A DNA stretch of 44,457 nt from Deltaproteobacteria bacterium (GTDB taxonomy: Bacteria; Desulfobacterota; DSM-4660; Desulfatiglandales; B25-G16): contig CP070673.1 in the NCBI GenBank assembly GCA_020351915.1, forward strand, positions 4,844,889-4,889,345. The letters are read 5' to 3'. The notes beneath the pieces are model-generated. The model saw nothing but the letters and a program-made list of their open reading frames with translations. It was not told the DNA's origin and made no database searches. Positions 1-8,860 of this stretch are shown in pieces. A program made the translations under genes and the position numbers. Each line of letters begins with the position of its first letter. Position 1 is the first letter of the stretch.

Positions 1-1
1 G

Positions 2-1093
2 AAGAGGGTATGGGGCAAAATGGGCGGCGATGTAGCCATAGAGTTCCCTGCCCATGCGCCCACCGTATATCGGGCGATAATCACCGGTAAGCCCTATCCG
101 GTAAGAGCTATGATTACTTTATCCAGCAATCCAATGGTCACTCAGGCTAACACCAAATTGGTGTTTAAGGCGCTGAAGAGCCTTGACCTGTATGTAGTTA
201 TGGACTTCTGGATGACCCCCAGTGCTGAACTGGCTGACTATGTGCTTCCCGCGGCATCATGGCTGGAAAGGCCGCATATACACGATATGTTTGGCACATC
301 AAAGACTGTATTAGCTTGTGAAGCAGCAATGCCCTCGAGCGTAGAAGGACAGTACCATCGAAAGAGGGACTATGACCTCTGGCGAGAGCTGGGCATTCGT
401 CTGGGCCAGGAAGAATACTGGCCGTGGAAGACTCTGGAAGAGGCGTATGACTACCGACTTGCTCCCCTGGGCTATACCCTAAAGGGATTCATGGATAAAA
501 AGGAAAAGGGTGGCTTTGACATTCCTCCTACGCTATATAAGAAGTATGAGAAGACAGGGTTTGGCACTCCTACACGTAAGGTAGAGCTATATTCTACGGT
601 GCTGGAGGAGCTTGGCTATGATCCTTTGCCTCGCTATGAAGAACCTCACGAAAGTCCGGTTAGCAACCCCGAACTGGCAAGGGAATATCCCTTAATTCTA
701 ATCACCGGGGGCAGGTTCAATCCTATGTATCACTCAGAGCATCGTCAGATCGAATCTCTAAGAAAACGTCATCCCGATCCCATAATGCAACTACATCCCA
801 AAAAAGCGGAAGAGCTGGACATCAAAGACGGTGATTGGGTATGGATTGAAACGCCACGGGGAAGAATAAGGCAAAGATGTCGCTACTTTGAGGGGATGGA
901 CCCCAGGGTGGTTCATGTCCAGCATGGCTGGTGGTTTCCCGAGCTACCTGGGGAGGAGCCGTGGCTGCATGGAGTCTGGATGTCAAATGCCAACGTGCTC
1001 ACTGATGATGACCCCGAACACTGCAACAAAATCAACGGAGGTTGGCCGCTTCGGACAGCACTATGCAAGGTGTATAAGGTTAGAACATATTAA
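2..1093 (+). CDS. Molybdopterin (bis-MGD) oxidoreductase, C-terminal part; 5' end outside window
   Basis: This is the C-terminal roughly 360 residues of a DMSO-reductase-superfamily molybdoenzyme. The frame is open from base 2 through the ATG at 20, so that ATG is internal and the gene starts upstream of the window. Visible family signatures are the block ADYVLPAASWLER, typical of the cofactor-binding core, and near the end a dinucleotide-binding beta-barrel with LHPKKAEELDIKDGDWVWIE followed by a PRGRI turn and an HGWW segment. The SNANVLTDD stretch before the C-terminus is also typical. These enzymes carry Mo or W with two pyranopterins and act on a wide range of substrates, so the substrate cannot be named. 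The metal ligand and N-terminal Fe-S site lie outside the window. The gene ends normally with TAA at 1091-1093. It may have been part of the same accessory catabolic set as the acyl-CoA dehydrogenase downstream. Confidence 0.85.
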   Translation, partial: KRVWGKMGGDVAIEFPAHAPTVYRAIITGKPYPVRAMITLSSNPMVTQANTKLVFKALKSLDLYVVMDFWMTPSAELADYVLPAASWLERPHIHDMFGTSKTVLACEAAMPSSVEGQYHRKRDYDLWRELGIRLGQEEYWPWKTLEEAYDYRLAPLGYTLKGFMDKKEKGGFDIPPTLYKKYEKTGFGTPTRKVELYSTVLEELGYDPLPRYEEPHESPVSNPELAREYPLILITGGRFNPMYHSEHRQIESLRKRHPDPIMQLHPKKAEELDIKDGDWVWIETPRGRIRQRCRYFEGMDPRVVHVQHGWWFPELPGEEPWLHGVWMSNANVLTDDDPEHCNKINGGWPLRTALCKVYKVRTY

Positions 1094-1115
1094 GAAATTC
1101 ATAACATTTTAGGTT

Positions 1116-1424
1116 TTGAGATTGAGACCTTTTCAAAGACGTAAAGTGCGCCGTATCGCTCCCGAGGCCTTGATGGAGATTCACCCCGTTACCGCTGCAA
1201 AATACGGGCTCCGGGACGAAGAGAGGGTTTTTGTTGAAACCATAAAGGGGAGGATACAGATCAGAGCCAAACTCACCGAGGACATTGCGCCACAGGTGGT
1301 GAGCATACCCCATGGATGGGCAGCGGCGAATGTGAATATCCTGACTGATATAGAATTCCGTGATCCCATACTAGGATATCCTGAGGATAAAGGGATCCTC
1401 TGTAGCATAACGAAAAGAGGATAA
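1116..1424 (+). pseudogene. Orphan C-terminal (dinucleotide-binding) domain of a second molybdopterin oxidoreductase
   Basis: A reading frame of about 100 codons, open only from a TTG at 1116 just after a stop, encodes an isolated molydopterin-dinucleotide-binding domain. It contains ALMEIHPVTAAKYGLRDEE, then VFVETIKGRI, and a PHGW turn followed by ANVNILTD, the same order of elements as in the preceding gene. The preceding gene already has its own complete copy of this domain and a normal stop, so this is not its frameshifted tail but the leftover end of a paralogue. There is no convincing ribosome-binding site. Most likely a deletion between two tandem molybdoenzyme genes left this stub. 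It could be expressed by translational coupling, but a free-standing domain of this kind has no known function. Confidence 0.7.
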
Positions 1425-1651
1425 GGGTCCACTGAGGTCATAAAATCGGTTCGCGCTTTTGTATGATATGTTCAAAAGCACGATATAAGGCTGTTTGCCT
1501 TATTTGCCTTGCCTTGACTTTCTCTATTTGCTGTCATGGGGGCATTGGTCCTGCATCGAAATCGGCCCTTCAGTGAGCTTGTCTTTTCTGTTTTGAAGGA
1601 GGCGTTTTCTTCGGCCTCTCCTCTAGGTACCATTAAGATAGGAGAAATAAC

Positions 1652-2815
1652 ATGGATTTTGAACTTAACAAGGAGCAAAGGGACATCCAGAAGGCTGCCA
1701 AAAAGTTTGCTAAAAATGAGCTCAGCAAGGACTATGTTTTAGAGATCGAGCGGTCTCACAGATTCCCCTGGGAGGTTTTTAAGAAGTCTTGTGAGCTGGG
1801 CTTTGTGGGCATAGATATCCCTAAAGAATATGGCGGGCAAGGACTTAACCTTTTAGAGCGAGCGCTGGTAGCAGAGGAGTTTTGTCGGTGTGGTGCTGGG
1901 GTTGGGTTGCACTCAAGTGGCCCCGGCCTCGGCGTGGAGATAATGCTCTGGTATGGGAGTGAAGAGCAAAAGAAGAAATGTATTCCACCTTTGTGTAGCG
2001 GTGAGACGGTGATGGCATCTGCCTTTACCGAACCGGATCGAGGAAGTGACCTTGTCACCTCTCCTCTCTCCACCACCGCTTTGAAAGATGGTAATAACTA
2101 TATAATTAATGGTACCAAGACCTTCATTACCTTTGCCAACATTGCGAAGTTCATTATAGTACTTTGCCAAACAGACCCAAAGGCTAAGCCCCCGTATAAG
2201 GGGCAGAGCACCCTTATTGTGGAACTGGATAGAGAGGGAATTAAAGTTACGGAATTTGAGAAGATGGGCTGGCATGCAGCCCCCACCACTGAGGTCTCAT
2301 TCAGCAACGTAAGGGTTCCACACGAGAATCTCATTGGTGAGGAAGGCCAAGGGTTCTATCAATCTATCCAGTTCCTTGATAGGTTTAGAATAGCGGGTGT
2401 GGGGGCTCCTAGTGTGGGAATCGCTCAAGGAGCTTTCGATAGGGCTTTGGACTACGCCAAGAATCGTGAAGCATTTGGAGTCAAGATAGGCACATTTCAA
2501 GCCATCTCCCATAAGCTGGCCGAGATGGCTACCAAGATAGAAGCTGCCAGAGTTCTTACCTATAAAGGCGCATGGCAGGTTGACGGGAAAGGGCAGGCGG
2601 ATCCCAAGCTTTCCTCCATCATTAAATGGTATTCGGCACGGATAGCGGTTGAGGTATGTGATGAAGCCATCGAAATTTTTGGGGGCCACGGGTACATGCT
2701 CGAGAACGAAGTGGAGATGTTTTATCGAGATGCCCGGGCGCTAGAGATTGTTGAAGGGACCAGGGAGATACACAAAAACACTATTGCAAGGTTCTTGCTG
2801 GGGAAGCTGAAGTAG
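1652..2815 (+). CDS. Acyl-CoA dehydrogenase
   Basis: This 387-residue protein has the full length and order of the acyl-CoA dehydrogenase family: an N-terminal helical domain from MDFELNKEQRDI, a middle beta domain with the FAD-contacting stretch ASAFTEPDRGSD (about residues 114-130), and a C-terminal four-helix domain with YAKNREAFGVKIGTFQ. Near the end, IFGGHGYMLENEVE is followed by a stretch with EGT. The Glu of that EGT is residue 368, the position of the catalytic base in short- and medium-chain members. It would oxidise an acyl-CoA to the trans-2-enoyl-CoA in the cytoplasm, passing electrons to ETF. The start is set by TAGGAGAAATAAC before the ATG. Substrate chain length cannot be read from the sequence, and glutaryl-CoA- or cyclohexanoyl-CoA-type members have similar signatures. 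It lies alone, between a molybdoenzyme stub and an IS element. Confidence 0.93.
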   Translation: MDFELNKEQRDIQKAAKKFAKNELSKDYVLEIERSHRFPWEVFKKSCELGFVGIDIPKEYGGQGLNLLERALVAEEFCRCGAGVGLHSSGPGLGVEIMLWYGSEEQKKKCIPPLCSGETVMASAFTEPDRGSDLVTSPLSTTALKDGNNYIINGTKTFITFANIAKFIIVLCQTDPKAKPPYKGQSTLIVELDREGIKVTEFEKMGWHAAPTTEVSFSNVRVPHENLIGEEGQGFYQSIQFLDRFRIAGVGAPSVGIAQGAFDRALDYAKNREAFGVKIGTFQAISHKLAEMATKIEAARVLTYKGAWQVDGKGQADPKLSSIIKWYSARIAVEVCDEAIEIFGGHGYMLENEVEMFYRDARALEIVEGTREIHKNTIARFLLGKLK

Positions 2816-2898
2816 GGTATGGTAATTTCTTGATGACGTTTCTGAGTCAACGCATTTCGCACATCCCGATCGAGAATGAGGCACACGTGTTAACCAGG

Positions 2899-4502
2899 TA
2901 GAGCCTAAACCCCAATCCCGCTATTGATAATGAATTTTAGAGGAATAAAGTTGAAAAACCCTGTTGATTCGGTAAGATACGCCTCTCCTATAACGAATTA
3001 AACCGTAACCAACGAGGTGTGAAACAATGATACGACAAACCATACTTCCCTTCAAGCTAGAAATGACCAGAGACATGATCACCCCCCATGTAGGATTAGC
3101 CTTGCTGGGGGAGTTTGCGGTAGGGGTGGGATTACTGAAGGCAGCAGACCGATATTTAACCACCCCCGGGAGCGGTGCTGGACATAATCCCTCTGAGTAA
3201 ATTTTCCCGCTCATGTTGATGCTCAATGGTGGCGGCCGGAGCCTGGAAGACACCCGCCAGATATGGGATGATGAGGGACTGCGAGAGCTCTTGCCCCTCA
3301 AGCGAATTCCCTCATCGGATGCCTGCGGGGCTGGCTTCGCAGTACGGGTGTCAAAGGTGGCCTCTCCGGTCTTCCTAATACAGGGGATGAAATACATTGT
3401 ATTAAAGATTACACCCTCGATATCGATGCCACCGGTATTGTAGCTGAGAAACAGTCGGCAAAGATGACCTACAAGGGCTTCAAGGGCTACATGCCGATCG
3501 TTGGCCATATAGCAGAAAATGGCCTGGTTGTAGGAGATGAATTCAGAGAGGGTAATGAAACCCCTGGTACCAGAAGTCTTGCGTTTATCAAGCACTGCGC
3601 ACGGCAGCTGCCGAAAGGAAAGAGGATCGTCTCGGTGAGATCCGACAGCGCAGCCTATCAAGCCGATATCATCAACTACTGTGAGCAGAAGGGAGTTCAA
3701 TTTGCTAGAGGTGCTGATCTTGATGAAGCGGTCCTGCAGGCTATCAGGGAGATCCCTGATGGGGATTGGAAGCCGTATCAAAATGGAAATAGTGCCGAGC
3801 CCGTCCACTCCATGAACAAGACCGCTCAGGCCTTTCGCCTGGTCGTAATGCGGAGGCCCTATCAGGGCAGCCTGTTTGGTCAACAGGATCTCAGCGTCAA
3901 GTACACCGTGATCGCCACCAACGGGATGGAATCGGCAGAAGAGGTGCTGAAGTGGTACAAACAACGGGGGGAGTGCAGTGAAAACCGGATCAAGGAGTTA
4001 AAGATCGGCTTCAGCATGGAGCGGATGCCCTGTGGGCAGTATGAGGCCAACGCAGTGTTCTTTAGAATCGGTGTTCTTGCCTATGGCCTGTTTCCGTTAT
4101 GTATCCTGAACACTCTTGCCACCTCATGGCACCAACACCAAGTCCATAACGTGCGATGGCGATTATATCAGATAGCCGGTAAGATCGTAACCCCTGGGGG
4201 GACATGTGTTTCTCGAAGTCAGAAGAGGTCTCTGCCGACTCTTCACTGACATTCGCCTCGGGATATGGGAGTTTGCCACTACCTAAAACACGGGACAGCA
4301 AAAAGAGGCCTTTTTGAAACCATTTCAGACAGACAGGTGTGCCCTAAGCACATGCTGAGCATATCTGATAGGCATGAAAAACAGGGTGATCGGAAAGAAG
4401 GCTTGTGCGTGACAGCAATCCCTAGGCTCTAAGTTGTTTTTTGATGTTGAAATAACAACATACGGCCCTTTGCACAAAACCAATCGCGGATTTTGGGTCT
4501 AT
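2899..4502 (+). mobile_element. IS1380-family-like insertion sequence, degenerate
   Basis: A transposase remnant of the IS1380 type lies between imperfect inverted ends. The left end near 2899 reads TAGAGCC, then CCCAATCCCGCTATTG. The right end near 4502, read on the minus strand, has TAGACCC, then AATCCGCGATTGG. This gives an element of about 1.6 kb, the usual size for the family. The boundaries are approximate because the match is imperfect. A sigma70-like promoter begins 9 bp beyond the right end. Confidence 0.6.
3027..4286 (+). pseudogene. IS1380-like transposase, broken by one stop and two frameshifts
   Basis: The frame starts at ATG 3027 with MIRQTILPFKLE, the classic N-terminus of this transposase family. 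It is stopped at TAA 3198-3200 and continues in the same frame with GGGRSLEDTRQIWDDEGLRE. It then changes frame near 3325-3335 (WLRSTGVKGGLSGLP resumes in another frame) and runs through the DDE region. A last frameshift sits in the run of Gs at about 4195-4201; after it the tail GGHVFLEVRRGLCRLFTDIR follows up to the stop at 4284-4286. Three independent lesions mean no full-length transposase can be made, so the element is immobile unless helped in trans. Confidence 0.85.
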
Positions 4503-4510
4503 ATTTATTC

Positions 4511-4540
4511 TTGACATCAGAGCCACCGTTATCTTAATAT
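4511..4540 (+). promoter_or_regulatory. Sigma70-type promoter upstream of the TetR gene
   Basis: TTGACA (4511-4516) and TAATAT (4535-4540) are separated by 18 bp. It is the best promoter match in this part of the window and reads toward the TetR gene, giving a leader of about 220 nt. It sits immediately outside the right end of the IS1380-like element. Prediction from consensus only. Confidence 0.6.
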
Positions 4541-4769
4541 GAAGTGTTAAAGGATCAGATTACATTGTCTGAAATTATTATTGGTAATAGTTACTGCCGC
4601 AACGGTTTGAATCTGAACGGGTGGAGGGCTAGATGCCATGTTAGGTTCGAGGGGGGTGGAGGGCGGCGGTTAGGGGCTGAGTCGAAGTTTGGACGGTTGC
4701 TGGTTAGATCCTTTTGTAAGGCAGGATTGTTAGCAGCCTTTACTTTATCTAAGAAGGTGAGCAGATATT

Positions 4770-5369
4770 ATGCCAAGAAGAAAGCTAGCCAATAAGCAGA
4801 AGGAAAATGACCGAATGGTGGATATTATTTATGATAAGGCTCTGACCCTTTTCTTGAAGGAAGGTTATGATAATACACCTATGTCCAGGATCGCGGCTGT
4901 TCTTGGAATAAGTAAGGCAGGGCTCTACTATTACTGTTCAAGTAAAGAAAATTTGCTCTATCGTATTCACAAAAGTCAATTGGATAGGCAACTCATCCCC
5001 CTCATGGAGGAAGCAGAAAAGATAGCTGATCCTAAAGAGCGTTTGCGCTTTTTCCTCCGCAAGTATGCCATAGAGCTTGCTACATATCCAGGACCTCGAG
5101 TGCTCATGCATGAAGTACACCGTTTGGATAAAAGACATTATAGAGAGATTAACGCCATCTATAAGCGTGCTTTTGAATTAGTCAGGGGGGCTGTCAAAGA
5201 ACTTCAGAAAAAGGGTGAGGCACGAAAGCTTAAAGATTCCTTTGTTGCATTCATGGCAATCGGAATGTCCTGTTGGACCACATACTGGTTTGACTATACC
5301 AGGCCGTCTATGGCCGGTAAGCTAGCTGACACATTAGTGGAAGTTTTCTTTCGGGGAATCGAAAAGTGA
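4770..5369 (+). CDS. TetR/AcrR-family transcriptional regulator
   Basis: This 199-residue protein is of normal length for a TetR repressor. Residues about 15-60 form the DNA-binding three-helix domain, ending in the characteristic MSRIAAVLGISKAGLYYY followed by SSKENLLY. The remainder is a helical ligand-binding domain with no family-wide motif but with a C-terminal dimerisation-like helix. Such proteins repress nearby catabolic operons until a ligand, often an acyl-CoA or aromatic compound, binds. The start at 4770 is preceded by GAAGGTGAGCAG. Because it stands between two dead IS elements, its target is not obvious. The nearest downstream operon is the UbiD gene at 7038, and a GC-rich motif shared by three promoters in the window is a candidate operator (inference). 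Confidence 0.92.
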   Translation: MPRRKLANKQKENDRMVDIIYDKALTLFLKEGYDNTPMSRIAAVLGISKAGLYYYCSSKENLLYRIHKSQLDRQLIPLMEEAEKIADPKERLRFFLRKYAIELATYPGPRVLMHEVHRLDKRHYREINAIYKRAFELVRGAVKELQKKGEARKLKDSFVAFMAIGMSCWTTYWFDYTRPSMAGKLADTLVEVFFRGIEK

Positions 5370-5760
5370 AAGTAGCTGCACGCCTCGACTTTTCTGGTTC
5401 CTCGCTATTTCATGTGGGTAGACCAAATCCTGTAGTTGGATAGGAAGTTTAAGAAGGAAGAAGTAAAGGGCTTGCGGATTTCCATGGACAAAGGTTAACA
5501 GGATTTTCGCCAAGAAACACCATCCCTATCCAGGAGGTTACCACAAGTGAAGTTTAGTAAGCCTCAGTGATATCCGGTGGAGTTTTTGCATGTAGTGGAT
5601 GACGGTATTTGTGTTTTCTGCGCCCAGCAGAGAGTCGATTCATTTTTTCCATGGCTCTGATCTCGTTGTGGACTTTGATCTCTAGTTGGCACACCCTTCT
5701 GATAGTTATTGGCTGCCGTACTGTTCGTGACGGTAAATTGCAAGGAGAATGTAAGTTACA
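5370..5760. other. Intergenic stretch with no recognisable gene
   Basis: I see no coding frame with family signatures and no convincing promoter or terminator in this stretch between the TetR gene and the IS200-like remnant. Confidence 0.5.
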
Positions 5761-5761
5761 T

Positions 5762-6385
5762 GACCCCCCGCAAAGCCGGAGGTTTACTATCGGTAGCCCC
5801 TAAGGGGCAGGCTTATGAGTCCCCTGAAGGGGACCGATCTTCACATTGAAGCGTGCGTTGATCCAGAGGTTCATTCTCCTTCTGTTGCTCTCGAATGTAT
5901 TGCTTTACCTCATCCTCATCGAGACCAATGGTGGATACGAAATAGCCTCGTGCCCAAAGATTCTCTCGAGAAAGATTCCTCCTGCCTTCCATAAGATTCC
6001 TTGCAAATGAAATGGCGCTCGTGCCCTTGATATATCCTATCACAGTGGAAACCGGGTACTTTGACGGAATACTGATACATATAGGGGGACATGATCCAAC
6101 CGCAGATGCCCCTCTTCTGTCTTTGATTGCCTTTGCTTAGACCGTTCATGAACTATATCCCCAGCCGTTTTCGTACCACCTCGACTGTCCGTTTCTTGCG
6201 TCTCTTGGGGATAAACACCACATGATACTTGCAATCCCATTTCGTGTGATGTAAGTTTTGGGAGTTCTTCCTTTCAAACCTCGCATAATGTTTGTTTTAG
6301 TGATTGTTATGGGAGGTTCTATTTCTACTGCCTCACGCGGTCAAACCTTTCGGAGTCCCCCGGCAAAGCAGGGGTTTCCCTGTTT
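5762..6385 (-). mobile_element. IS200-family insertion sequence remnant with terminal hairpins
   Basis: A broken tnpA on the minus strand is bracketed by two related sequences that would form the subterminal hairpins of an IS200 element. At the transposase 5' side (6355-6380), minus-strand sequence contains CCCTGCTTTGCCGGGGG. At the 3' side (5762-5785) it contains CCTCCGGCTTTGCGGGGGG. Two further hairpins, GCCCC-TAA-GGGGC and GTCCCC-TGAA-GGGGAC, lie at about 5797-5842. IS200 elements lack terminal inverted repeats and use such hairpins for single-strand recognition. No tnpB is present. Confidence 0.65.
5813..6295 (-). pseudogene. IS200-type transposase TnpA (HUH/Y1), frameshifted
   Basis: Three overlapping frames together spell a small Y1 transposase. 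The pieces are KWDCKYHVVFIPKRR in one frame, then EEGHLRLDHVP in a second, and VIGYIKGTSAISFARNL leading to WARGYFVSTIGLDEDEVKQY in a third. The last Tyr, followed by IREQ, is the expected catalytic tyrosine. The HUH histidine pair is damaged: the motif reads DHVP where the family has DHVH. With at least two frameshifts and a lost metal-binding histidine, the enzyme is dead. Confidence 0.8.
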
Positions 6386-7037
6386 GGTTATCATGAAAAG
6401 GACTACTCTAAGGCAATGAGCCGATCTTCAAATGTCATTATCAGGTCTCTATTTCCCTGAGCAACAAGGGGAGAGATACATGTCTTAGGATGTTGTTTAA
6501 GAGTTTGGATAACTGATGGGATGACGGTGCTTGTTTTTTGCGCCTGTACGGTTGGATAGGGTAAGGCATGATCGAAAAAACATCCGGATTTTCAGGTAGT
6601 ACTGAGCGGGCCACATTAACTTGTTGAAATATTAAGCAAAAGATGACGCGGCCCCGAATTCTTCTTCATCTTTTCATCAATCCTTTGCAGATTATTAACC
6701 GGACAATGCTGAGGGGAAGACGCATTTTCCTATCAGGGCCAAGGAAAATGTATTGACAAAACCAAGAAATATTGATATCAAGCAAGACTAAAATATTGGG
6801 ATAACCTGCCGGCCGGTAATAACCGATTAGTTATCGCTCCTACGTTACAAACTCCCTTCGACCTTATATGAGACAGCAACCGCATGAAGGGTTTCACTTC
6901 ATCTGAGGATGTCTCTTAGAGTGCTTTTGGAGGCTGGAATGGGTGGTGCACAGAGGAGTTGGTAGGTGTGAATGAGACGCTGAGCTTTACAAACGAGTCT
7001 ATTGGTGAGTCCTAAATCGAGGAATGAGGAGGGTGAT
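6386..7037 (+). promoter_or_regulatory. Intergenic region with putative promoter and GC-rich operator-like motif before the UbiD gene
   Basis: No coding sequence is recognisable. A promoter-like pair TTGACA (6753-6758) and TATCAA (6776-6781), spaced 17 bp, points at the UbiD gene. About 20 nt past the predicted transcription start lies GCCGGCCGGTAAT (6808-6820), nearly identical to GCCGGTCGGTAAA at 19413-19425, which has the same position relative to the mutase promoter. It is a candidate operator. The leader to the start codon is about 250 nt. Confidence 0.45.
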
Positions 7038-8507
7038 ATGCCGGTTAAAGATTTCAGGGAATGGATCAGCAAACTGGAAACCGAGGGTGAGCTCAAGAGA
7101 ATAGAGGTAAAGGTAGATTGGGACCTGGAGATAGCTGAAGTTGTCAGGGCAGCGGCCTCTCGGAGAGGTCCGGCGCTTCTGTTTGAGAATATTAAGGATT
7201 ATGAAAAGGGCCGCTGCACCAGACTTTTCACAGGCGGTTTGGGAAGCAGACGCCGGATAGCCATGATGCTGGGATTACCGAAGGACACGTCTCGGGAGGA
7301 GATTCACAGAGTAGTCAAAAAAGGGATGAAGGAACCGATCAAGCCAGTAAGGGTTACCAAGGGACCGGTAAAGGAGAACGTGGTTACGGGCGATCAGGTA
7401 AATCTCTTCGAGTTCCCTGTTCCCAAGTGGCATCCCTTAGATGCGGGAAGGTATATCAATACCTTCTGTGGCGTAGTAACAAGAGATCCAGATACCGGAG
7501 TACATAACGTAGGCGTCTATAGGGGGATGATTCTCGACAGAACCAAAATAGGGGTCATGTTAATTCCTTCCCAGCATTGGGGTATTCATTATAGCAAGTA
7601 TAAGGGGCTGCAGAAGCCGATGCCGGTGGCAGTTGTATACGGGTGGGATGATGTTTTGCCATTTGTGGGGGGCATGCCGCTTTCTGCAGCAGTTTGTGAG
7701 TACGATGTCATGGGTGGCCTCAGGCAAGCACCGGTGGAACTCATAGGATGCGAGACATCGGATATCGAGGTTCCTGCTTCAGCAGAGATAGTTGTTGAGG
7801 GTTTTATCTCCCCTGATCCAGACACCTATGAATTAGAAGGCCCATTCGGAGAGGCTTCGGGATTCTATGGAGACGCAAACACAAGGCCGGTACTCAAAGT
7901 CGGCTGTATCACCCATAGGGATAACCCGATCTATAGGGGCCAGTTGGAAGGGATGAAAGCTGGCGTGGCAGGTGAAGGTGATTACATGGGTATGTATGGT
8001 CAAACAGCCATTCTTTGGGATATTATGGAATCTCAAGGTGTTCCCGGGGTGGTTGATATTGGGATGAGGTGGTCCTTTGTGGCAGTCAGTATCCATAAAA
8101 CATTTCAAGGTCAGGCGAAACAGGTGGCAGCCGCATTATGGGGAAACCAGGTGTCTTTATCATTCGTCAAAACGGTGATGGTTGTCGAAGAGAATGTGGA
8201 TGTGAATAATCTCAGTGCCCTTCACCATGCCTTTGAGAACTATGTAGACCCTAAGGAGGACATAATCGTATTCCCCGGAGGGGGAGGCAGTAACCTTGAT
8301 CCCAGCATATCATACGAACTCAGAGACGAGATAAAATACGGAAGTGCAGTGCAGAACAAGGTCCTGATAGACGCCACCATCAACTGGTTACGCCATCCGG
8401 AAAGAAAAGAGTGGGGTAATAAGCGATACTCACCTGAGTGTACCGAAGGGTCCCCTGAGGTTCAGCAATTAGTGGAGCGGAGATGGAAGGAATACGGGAT
8501 TGACTAG
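7038..8507 (+). CDS. UbiD-family (de)carboxylase
   Basis: This 489-residue protein belongs to the UbiD family of prenylated-FMN-dependent reversible decarboxylases. The catalytic triad of the family is visible: Arg162 in GVYRGM, and Glu267 and Glu272 in ELEGPFGEASG, with the same Glu-x4-Glu spacing as in characterised members. Other matches are KENVVTGDQVNLFEFPVPKW and THRDNPIYRG. Anaerobes use UbiD relatives to carboxylate phenol, benzene or naphthalene or to decarboxylate aromatic and unsaturated acids; direction and substrate are not readable here. I place the start at ATG 7038, not an in-frame GTG at 7002, because GAGGAGGGTGAT precedes it directly and the family N-terminus (DFREWISKLE) follows. 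No UbiX-like prenyltransferase gene is in the window. A small ORF and a decayed CoA ligase follow. Confidence 0.92.
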   Translation: MPVKDFREWISKLETEGELKRIEVKVDWDLEIAEVVRAAASRRGPALLFENIKDYEKGRCTRLFTGGLGSRRRIAMMLGLPKDTSREEIHRVVKKGMKEPIKPVRVTKGPVKENVVTGDQVNLFEFPVPKWHPLDAGRYINTFCGVVTRDPDTGVHNVGVYRGMILDRTKIGVMLIPSQHWGIHYSKYKGLQKPMPVAVVYGWDDVLPFVGGMPLSAAVCEYDVMGGLRQAPVELIGCETSDIEVPASAEIVVEGFISPDPDTYELEGPFGEASGFYGDANTRPVLKVGCITHRDNPIYRGQLEGMKAGVAGEGDYMGMYGQTAILWDIMESQGVPGVVDIGMRWSFVAVSIHKTFQGQAKQVAAALWGNQVSLSFVKTVMVVEENVDVNNLSALHHAFENYVDPKEDIIVFPGGGGSNLDPSISYELRDEIKYGSAVQNKVLIDATINWLRHPERKEWGNKRYSPECTEGSPEVQQLVERRWKEYGID

Positions 8508-8602
8508 CCGATGCCGACCACACGGGGAATGGAGGAAGAATAAGGATAGTCTGAGGATAAGATATCTATCAGGGGACCTAGGCAACCAAAAAGGAGAAAA
8601 AT

Positions 8603-8770
8603 ATGGCAAAGGAGATCATTAAGGGCGGCGATAAGTTATGGGATTTGAAATATGATAAGGTGGAGAAAGATCGTCCAGAATTGAGGGGCAAGGCTGCCGC
8701 CTATTCCTATGCCACTAAAATAACTCGGCCAAAGCCTTTGGTTTTATCTCCGAAGGATATCTTGAAGTGA
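8603..8770 (+). CDS. Small protein (55 aa) downstream of UbiD, unknown function
   Basis: A short ORF begins at ATG 8603 behind a strong ribosome-binding site (AAAGGAGAAAAAT) and ends at TGA 8768-8770. The product starts MAKEIIKGGDKLWDLKYDKV, is lysine-rich (about one residue in five), has no membrane segment and no cysteines, and ends PLVLSPKDILK. It lies 95 nt after the UbiD gene on the same strand. I do not recognise a family. Small accessory subunits occur in some UbiD-type carboxylase operons, so a role with the upstream enzyme is possible but unproven. Confidence 0.55.
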   Translation: MAKEIIKGGDKLWDLKYDKVEKDRPELRGKAAAYSYATKITRPKPLVLSPKDILK

Positions 8771-8860
8771 AGAGAAAGGAGAAGACCGAGAAGAAGGTAG
8801 AAAGAAGGATGGTGAGGATATAGCGCTTCCCGCAAATACGGTCTCAGCAGTTTACGCTAG

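Noticed and set aside
2921-3964. Long minus-strand open frame (347 codons) across the IS1380-like transposase
   Set aside because: It is the reverse complement of a clear transposase on the plus strand, with no family signature of its own and no ribosome-binding site.
2879-4345. GGCACACGTGT and its inverted near-copy as ends of the IS1380-like element
   Set aside because: The match is short; the longer pair at about 2899 and 4502 gives the expected element length and resembles known ends better.
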